NCBI GenBank assembly: GCA_049509675.1 | Contig: JBEKZQ010000106.1 | Coordinates: 1 to 19,939, forward strand | Length of the DNA: 19,939 bases | Direction: 5' to 3' | DNA from: JBEKZQ01 sp049509675 | GTDB lineage: Bacteria > Planctomycetota > Planctomycetia > Pirellulales > Thermoguttaceae | Part shown: in pieces, positions 15,098-19,939 of the stretch | How the letters are laid out: each line of letters opens with the position of its first letter | How positions within the stretch are numbered: position 1 is the stretch's first letter | Program-made: the position numbers and the translations under genes | Notes under the pieces: model-generated | Told to the model about the DNA's origin: nothing | The model's database searches: none | The model's input: the letters and a program-made list of their open reading frames with translations, nothing else

Positions 15098-15933
15098 ATG
15101 TTCAAGAACCTCTGCCCCTCGGCCCTCGGCATTACCGGTCACCAAAGCGAAATCATCGAGCTGGCGCTTACGTTCGGCTTCGGTGGGATGGACTTGAACG
15201 TGGTCGAATTCGCCACGCGGGCGAGGCTGAAGGGGATGCCCTACGCGCGACGTTTGCTCGATAGCGCCAAGATCCACTTGGGCACGTTTGCGCTGCCTTT
15301 CGAGTGGACAAGCGAGGACGAGTACCCCGTTGTGTGGCCGTCCTGGCCCCGGCCGACGATAAACGGCCGTATCACGAGAATTTCGAGTTCCACCGCCGCC
15401 GCTTTCACGAGATTGCCATGGCCTTGGAGCCATCGGGCGTGCGGTTGGCTGTTGGTTTTCGCGCCGCCGAGTACCTGCGAAAGAATCGGGCCTTCCAATT
15501 CATCCACGACCTCGACGCCTTGACCCTGCTCTTGAACATGCTGGATGCCCCGAACGTCGGCCTGCTGCTGGACATCTGGGACATCGTCGCCGCGGGCGGC
15601 AGCCTGGACACGATCCGCAAGCTTTCCGCCGACCAGATCGTGGCGGTGCAGGTGGCGGAAATGCCCGGGGGCGTTGCGCTGGCCGACTTGGACGACAAGT
15701 CGCGGCTCTTGCCGGGGGCCGAGAACGGGCGGATCAACATCGCCGCGCTGCTGACGATCCTCAAGGAAATCGGTTATGACGGACCGGTCACGCCCAAACC
15801 GTCCCGCGCCGTGCTCCCCAGCCGGCGCCGCGACATCGTCGTCAAACAGGTGGGCGAAGCGCTGGAACGGACATGGCGGGCGGCCGGCCTGGTCTCCGAG
15901 CGGCGATTCGTCCCCACCGCCGCAAACGATTGA
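15098..15933 (+). pseudogene. Frameshifted sugar phosphate isomerase/epimerase (TIM-barrel) relic
   Basis: The first frame (15098 to about 15326) encodes a normal family N-terminus ending GTFALPFEWTSEDEY. The rest continues in another frame from about 15331 (RCVAVLAPADDKRPYHENF) to 15933. The joint also appears to lack a stretch of perhaps 20-30 residues that family members have between these motifs. Positions that normally bind metal look changed: RLGLEF reads RLAVGF, LDIWH reads LDIWD, and the late TPEP reads TPKP. A good ribosome site (GGAG, 15087-15090) remains. Both the frameshift and the altered ligands argue for a decayed gene rather than a sequencing slip alone. It follows the alpha-galactosidase and may once have served sugar metabolism. 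Confidence 0.78.
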
Positions 15934-15947
15934 GTCTTGGTTGCCTT

Positions 15948-16442
15948 TCACCGACCAGACGGCTTGAACTCGATCTTGTGCATCCCGTGGCAGTCGGTGC
16001 AGACGGGCGGCGTTCTGGCGGACAAATGCCGCCCCAGGAATCGCGCCACGACGGCCTTGGCCGGCACGTCGTGCGCCGCATGGCACTTCAGGCAACTTGC
16101 GTCCACCTCCTGGCGCCGAAAGGTAACGTCGGGCCGGGTGGCCCCGATGTGCTCGTCGTTGGCGTGCTTTTCCGAAAGGCCATGGCACTTGATGCAGCCG
16201 ATCTTCGCCTTCAGGTGCGTTCGGGCCAGATCCTCTTTCACAAAGGTGACGTGGCACACGTAGCAGGCGGCGTTGGCCCCCAACAGATCGGGCTCTTCGT
16301 CGGGCGGTTCGACTTTCGCCGCGGCACGGCCGCCGCCGGAAGCGTCGTCGGCCGCCACGGGCAACGGATGCTGCCCCGCGCCGACGGCCCACGATAGGCC
16401 CAACACAAGACCGGCTGCGAGTTCACTTAGACGTATTGCCAT
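15948..16442 (-). CDS. Exported tetraheme c-type cytochrome
   Basis: This 164-aa protein has four CxxCH heme-c motifs (C60-H64, C83-H87, C117-H121, C148-H152) and several other histidines (H76, H93, H98, H124, H155) that could be distal ligands. The N-terminus (MAIRLSELAAGLVLGLSWAV) is a signal peptide or membrane anchor, so it acts outside the cytoplasm. ATG 16442 was chosen because the signal peptide starts there; it overlaps the 3' end of the aldo/keto reductase gene by 16 nt. A GTG at 16496 is a weaker alternative. Coupled translation with the exported reductase suggests that the two exchange electrons or serve one periplasmic pathway. The exact cytochrome subfamily is not clear. Confidence 0.87.
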   Translation of the reverse strand: MAIRLSELAAGLVLGLSWAVGAGQHPLPVAADDASGGGRAAAKVEPPDEEPDLLGANAACYVCHVTFVKEDLARTHLKAKIGCIKCHGLSEKHANDEHIGATRPDVTFRRQEVDASCLKCHAAHDVPAKAVVARFLGRHLSARTPPVCTDCHGMHKIEFKPSGR

Positions 16443-17482
16443 TGATGGAGCCAACGGTAGTCGGGCGTGAGCGTGGCGTAGTAATTCCGCGTACACTCCT
16501 GCAGGGCCTGCTTGTCTTCCGGCGTGTGCGGCAGGTCCTTCTCGTACGATCCCTTGACGTTCTCGTCGAGTTGTTCGGAAATGTTCACGCCGGGGATGAT
16601 CGCCGAGATCCGCCGCTCCCGGAGCATTTCCTTGACCAGCACGTGCGCGCGGAGATCGATGCGGCCCTGGATCTCGCGGGGCTTGATGCCGAAGGTCGTG
16701 CCCGCCCCGAACGGTTTGAGCCCGATCACGCCCACGTTCTTCTCCTGCGCCAGTTTCAAGAGGCTGTCGCCGCCCAACTCCTTGGTCAGGAAGAGGTAGG
16801 GAAAGATGATCACCGAGAACTGGGGATACCGGTTTAGCACGCGCCGAAAGACCTTGGGGTTATGTGCGGAAAGGCCCAGGAAGCGGACTTTGCCCTGTTG
16901 CCGCGCTTTTTCGAAGACGCTCACGACCAGGTCCAGGGCCTTGTCGCTGACCATCAGCAAGGTGCCCAGCGACGTTTGGCCCGGTCCCCAGGTAGCGCCC
17001 ACCGGCCGCCACAGGTCGAGCATCTCGGTGTGATACGACTTCAGCCGGGCCTCGATGTTCTTCATCATCCCCTCGGCCGTCAACTGCGACTCGTACTCGG
17101 TGGTGATCTTCTCCGGCCAGGAGGCGAAGCCGATGAACCAGCGCTCGCGCCGGGCCGACTTGCAGCGGGCCATGGCCGCCCCGTACATGTCGCATTCGCT
17201 GTCGATATTGTTGTCCACGTAGTTCATCCCCAGTTCCATCGCGCGCTGGAGCACGGGCAGACGATCCTCGACGCATTGACCGCCGTGTCCGCCCAACGAG
17301 ACTTCCGAGATCATGCAAGCGGTCTTGCCCAACGGGCGATAACCCATCTTGGGATTGAAATTGAGGATTTTCGCCGTATCGACCGGCTCGGCCTGGGCCG
17401 ACGCCAGCGACCCGAGCGCGGCTCCTGCTGCCGCGGCGGATGTCTTCAAGAAATCCCGCCTGCTACTGTCCGCATTGACCAT
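16427..17482 (-). CDS. Tat-exported aldo/keto reductase-fold protein
   Basis: This 351-aa protein starts with a twin-arginine signal (SRRDFLKTS, 7-15, then an Ala-rich stretch to about 31), so it is exported folded. The rest is an aldo/keto reductase TIM barrel: YRPLGKTACMISEVSLGG (48-65), GMNYVDNN (85-92) with Y100, GKVRFLGLSAHNPKVF, and IIPGVN near the end. The usual catalytic Lys (expected near 120-121) and His (near 160-161) are not evident; S121 and R159-P160 stand there, so classical NADPH carbonyl reduction is uncertain. ATG 17482 has GAGGAG 7 nt upstream; the open frame to 17719 reads through repeat DNA. It overlaps the cytochrome gene by 16 nt, probably as an operon. Confidence 0.87.
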   Translation of the reverse strand: MVNADSSRRDFLKTSAAAAGAALGSLASAQAEPVDTAKILNFNPKMGYRPLGKTACMISEVSLGGHGGQCVEDRLPVLQRAMELGMNYVDNNIDSECDMYGAAMARCKSARRERWFIGFASWPEKITTEYESQLTAEGMMKNIEARLKSYHTEMLDLWRPVGATWGPGQTSLGTLLMVSDKALDLVVSVFEKARQQGKVRFLGLSAHNPKVFRRVLNRYPQFSVIIFPYLFLTKELGGDSLLKLAQEKNVGVIGLKPFGAGTTFGIKPREIQGRIDLRAHVLVKEMLRERRISAIIPGVNISEQLDENVKGSYEKDLPHTPEDKQALQECTRNYYATLTPDYRWLHQWQYV

Positions 17483-17853
17483 GGCAATTCTCCTCGGAAA
17501 AAGGTTTGTCTCCCTATCTTCCTCCACCCACGTCGGCACGTCAAGCGAGGCGGACGTTCGCAACAGGAGAACTACAATGTCCGCGAAGCCTTCGGCACGC
17601 GGGCCGGTGGCGCACCTTAGCCCGACGCGCCAGCAAGGGATTTGCGGCGATTCTCCCTCGCTGGCGCGTCGGGCTAGTGTCGCAAATCGCAACTCTGCAG
17701 TTGGCTTGGACGTTTGCACCCGGCAATGTTAATTTGGGCAACTAATTCTGACTTTAGCGATAGAGCAGAGATTGCCGATAAAGTTGACGCTAACGGCTGA
17801 CCCGCGCTTTGCAGCGCGGCAGTGATAGGACTCACTCCATCCGGATCGGATCC
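17483..17853. other. Divergent intergenic region, no gene seen
   Basis: This 371-nt gap separates the aldo/keto reductase and the BBP7 protein, which are read in opposite directions. It holds the inverted repeat at 17618-17676. It also has a small 7-bp hairpin, CCGCGCT (17802-17808) with AGCGCGG (17813-17819), in the probable leader of the BBP7 gene. A TTGACG (17784-17789) resembles a -35 box, but no matching -10 box is visible at normal spacing. Confidence 0.5.
17618..17676. repeat. Inverted repeat, 23-bp arms (dispersed palindromic repeat)
   Basis: The left arm 17618-17640 (starting TAGCCCGACGCGCCAGC) and the right arm 17654-17676 (ending GCTGGCGCGTCGGGCTA) are reverse complements at 22 of 23 positions around a 13-nt loop. 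It is intergenic and not followed by a T run, so it looks like a dispersed planctomycete repeat rather than a terminator. Confidence 0.82.
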
Positions 17854-19446
17854 ATGAAGACTCCCATTCTCGGTCTCTTTACAGGTCGCGTAACGGTTAC
17901 ACAAGTCATGGTGGTGAAAGCGATTACGGCTGTCATCTGCATGGCCGCACTGTGCCTGCCGGCCCAGGCCCAGGACGACTCCTACTCGCCGGCGCCCCCC
18001 TGGCAACGCTCGCCCGCCGCCGTTGGACCGCGAGATTACGCCAACTCGCCGGCCCGTGCGCCGGATCAGTATCATGCCACACCATTGGACCGAGACAACG
18101 CAAGCTATCCGGCCCAGCAGCCGGTGCGTCGAACGGCGGCGGTAAGGCGTACCGATTATCAGAGGCCGGTCGCCGAGAATCCTGCCGCGACTGAGGGCTA
18201 CCAAGGGCAGCCTGGTCCCGGGAGGGAAGTCCCCTATCCGGGCTATTATGGTGGTCCCAATGGTGGCTGCGGCTGTAGCCCCGACGGTCCTTGCGACGAC
18301 TGCGGCTGCCAATATGGCCAGTGCTGGCGCGGCCCGCTGATGGGCTGGCCGTGGCCCTGCGAGAGCCCCTTGCACAACCGGCTGTATGCCAGCGGCGACT
18401 ATGTGCTCTATTGGACACAGGGCCAGACCGTTCCCGCCCTGGTGACCACCAGTTCTCAGGCCAGCCTGGGAGTGCTAGGCCAGTCGGACACGGTAATACT
18501 CTTTGGCGATGGGCATTACGACAACGGCGCCGAGTCGGGCGCCCAAATAAGCCTCGGCTACTGGCTGGACGCCGGCCGCGATCTGGCCCTGGAGACCACC
18601 TACCTGACGTTGGGCAAACAGACCGACCGCTTCCACGACGCCAGCACCGGTGATCCGCTCTTGGCCCTGCCCTATTACAATATCCGGCCGTTTGCCGGTG
18701 ATCCGAATCAGGACCCGCACCAGGATTCCACGTTGATCGCCAACACGGCGACCTCGACTCGCGCCGGACTGTCCGGCACGGTCGACGCCGATGCTTCCAG
18801 CGAGTTCGACACGCTGGACGTGGTGTTCCGTCATCCGATCGTGCGGACCTGCAATTACGAGGCCGATTTCGTCGCCGGCTATCGTTACGCACACTTGGGC
18901 GACGAGGTCGCGACCCATACGGTATCTACCAGCGCGCCGCCGACGGTGGTGACCTTGGACGTGACCGACCGCTTCCGTTCGCTCAATGAGTACAACGGCG
19001 CCGTGCTCGGATTGACCACGCAGAAACATTGGCGCCGCTGGACGTTCGGCACTTCGCTCAAGATGAGCCTGGGAGAGACGCGAACGATCATCCGCATCGA
19101 CGGCCTGACGTTGCAGGACGGCGTGGCGACTACGGTGCCCGGCGGATTGCTGGCGCTGCAATCGAACATCGGCCGGCACGACGACACGCGATTCACGATG
19201 GTCCCCGAGATGGGAGCCACTCTGGGCTGGGACATTACGCAACGTCTGAAGTTCACCACCGGGTACTCGCTCTTTTACTGGAGCGGAGTGGCCAGGGCGG
19301 GCGAGCAGATCAATCTGGCCGTGAATCCCAACAACGTCCCGCCGCCGCTGGGAACGCGGACGACGCCGCCCGCCCCGGCATTCGTGCTGAAGACCAGCGA
19401 CTACTGGGCGCAAGGCCTGAATCTCGGCCTGACCTTCAACTTCTGA
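17854..19446 (+). CDS. BBP7-family outer membrane beta-barrel protein
   Basis: This 530-aa protein has a signal peptide (about 1-39, ending AQA). A long Pro/Tyr/Arg-rich disordered stretch (41-135) and a Cys/Gly-rich knot (CGCSPDGPCDDCGC, 139-152) follow. A beta-barrel begins at LYASGDYVLYW (177-187) and carries the BBP7 hallmarks VPALVTTS, GVLGQSDTVILFGDG and SLGYWLD. It ends in F (GLTFNF), as expected for BAM-inserted outer-membrane proteins. BBP7 proteins are a planctomycete-typical family of unproven function, often called porin-like. ATG 17854 was chosen to begin the signal peptide; ATG 17908 is a possible shorter start, and neither has a strong ribosome site. No terminator is seen after the stop. 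Confidence 0.88.
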   Translation: MKTPILGLFTGRVTVTQVMVVKAITAVICMAALCLPAQAQDDSYSPAPPWQRSPAAVGPRDYANSPARAPDQYHATPLDRDNASYPAQQPVRRTAAVRRTDYQRPVAENPAATEGYQGQPGPGREVPYPGYYGGPNGGCGCSPDGPCDDCGCQYGQCWRGPLMGWPWPCESPLHNRLYASGDYVLYWTQGQTVPALVTTSSQASLGVLGQSDTVILFGDGHYDNGAESGAQISLGYWLDAGRDLALETTYLTLGKQTDRFHDASTGDPLLALPYYNIRPFAGDPNQDPHQDSTLIANTATSTRAGLSGTVDADASSEFDTLDVVFRHPIVRTCNYEADFVAGYRYAHLGDEVATHTVSTSAPPTVVTLDVTDRFRSLNEYNGAVLGLTTQKHWRRWTFGTSLKMSLGETRTIIRIDGLTLQDGVATTVPGGLLALQSNIGRHDDTRFTMVPEMGATLGWDITQRLKFTTGYSLFYWSGVARAGEQINLAVNPNNVPPPLGTRTTPPAPAFVLKTSDYWAQGLNLGLTFNF

Positions 19447-19523
19447 GGTATGCTGGGTTATTCAGGTAATGACAGTTTGCTCCGCGGCCTGATCGGATAG
19501 AATAGAAAAGGGCGAAGGCAAAG

Positions 19524-19769
19524 GTGCCTTACTACGAGTTTCTTTGGGCCGAGGAGATTGTGCGACATATCGCGGAGCACGGGCTCTCGCAGGACGATTT
19601 CGAGTACGTCGCGTGCAGCCCTTCTAGCAAAGGTTACAGTCGGTCTTCCGGCCTGCCCGCTGCCTGGGGCCACACGCGGGACGGCCGTTACATCATTGTG
19701 GTGTACGAGGAATTGGACCCTGTGACCGTTCTTCCAGTCACCGCGTATGAAGTGCCCGAACCGCGTTAA
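19524..19769 (+). CDS. Small toxin-like protein (BrnT/DUF4258-like)
   Basis: This 81-aa protein has a pattern typical of small RelE/BrnT-like or DUF4258-like toxins. An N-terminal helix is followed by IAEHGLSQDDFEYV (16-29), a Ser/Arg turn (YSRSSG, 38-43), then beta strands HTRDGRYIIVVYEEL (50-64) and a C-terminal VTAYEVPEP. It begins with GTG; GAAGG (19514-19518) is 5 nt upstream and the next frame supports MPYYEF as the N-terminus. It is followed immediately by a small charged helical protein in the same direction, as in toxin-antitoxin pairs. The toxin role is inferred from size, pattern and context; no activity can be read from the sequence. Confidence 0.65.
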   Translation: MPYYEFLWAEEIVRHIAEHGLSQDDFEYVACSPSSKGYSRSSGLPAAWGHTRDGRYIIVVYEELDPVTVLPVTAYEVPEPR

Positions 19770-19780
19770 TGGGTGTTGAC

Positions 19781-19939
19781 ATGGATAAGCGAAAAGCAAG
19801 ACGAGGCTCCCGTGAATTGACCTCCGCCGAAAAGGATCGCCTGGCCAAGCAGCGCGAGCAGATTGCCCGGGAGTTGCCGGACCTTACGGCCCGCGACCAG
19901 ATGCGCAAGGATGCCCGAGAAGAAAGTACGCTGAGCGGC
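19781..19939 (+). CDS. Antitoxin-like charged helical protein (cut by the window end)
   Basis: Only the first 53 codons are present. The protein is very basic and then strongly helical with alternating charges (MDKRKARRGSRELTSAEKDR, then KQREQIARELPDL), with no stop before the edge. An alternative in-frame ATG at 19769 overlaps the previous stop (TAATG); 19781 was preferred because a weak GGG (19771-19773) stands 7 nt upstream. Proteins with this kind of N-terminus are found next to small toxins in planctomycetes and often continue into an XRE-type DNA-binding domain, which would make this the antitoxin and autorepressor. That part lies outside the window and is a guess. Confidence 0.55.
   Translation, partial: MDKRKARRGSRELTSAEKDRLAKQREQIARELPDLTARDQMRKDAREESTLSG

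Noticed and set aside
15241..16392. Minus-strand open frame spanning the isomerase relic and the cytochrome region
   Set aside because: It is a frame-shifted shadow of the tetraheme cytochrome and the antisense of the isomerase; the CxxCH motifs are in the other frame.
17483..17719. Longer N-terminus for the aldo/keto reductase
   Set aside because: The added residues read through the inverted repeat at 17618-17676, and the Tat signal plus GAGGAG site fix the start at 17482.

Overview
The window is GC-rich DNA from a bacterium that is most probably a planctomycete (Pirellulales-like). The evidence is a secreted planctomycete-type BBP7 beta-barrel protein, a PEP-CTERM-anchored exported protein, a Tat-exported aldo/keto reductase, and several different families of interspersed palindromic repeats between genes. 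No database search was possible, so the lineage is inferred from gene content.

Layout: (1) 1-686 has no convincing gene. It holds a nested inverted-repeat cluster (3-189) and a perfect 15-bp hairpin followed by T residues (351-383). (2) 687-11337 is one tightly packed plus-strand operon. It encodes a soluble HdrD-like (HdrC+HdrB fusion) iron-sulfur protein, EtfB, EtfA, a membrane-bound HdrD-like/Etf:quinone oxidoreductase-like protein, HdrA, MvhD, the small and large subunits of a group 3c-like [NiFe] hydrogenase, and a small cyclic-nucleotide-binding-fold protein. Most junctions are ATGA overlaps or gaps of a few bases. (3) 11380-11880 (minus) is an FmdB-type zinc-ribbon protein with a TTG start. 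(4) 12111-12911 (minus) is a DUF642-like PEP-CTERM protein. (5) 13347-14891 is a secreted GH27 alpha-galactosidase with a strong terminator, followed by a frameshifted sugar phosphate isomerase/epimerase relic (15098-15933). (6) 15948-17482 (minus) is a Tat-exported aldo/keto reductase-fold protein overlapping a tetraheme c-type cytochrome. (7) 17854-19446 is the BBP7 outer-membrane protein. (8) 19524 to the right edge is a probable small toxin/antitoxin-like pair, cut by the window end.

How the main operon may work: in methanogens and many anaerobes MvhAGD feeds H2 electrons to the flavin-bifurcating HdrA, which uses HdrB and HdrC as one acceptor branch. No separate hdrB or hdrC is present here. 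Two HdrC-HdrB fusion proteins flank an etfBA pair instead, and one of them has a cytochrome b-like membrane domain. The gene order suggests an electron hub joining a cytoplasmic hydrogenase, an HdrA flavin centre, electron-transfer flavoprotein and the membrane quinone pool. This complex is an inference from gene content and order. The individual families are well supported by motifs.
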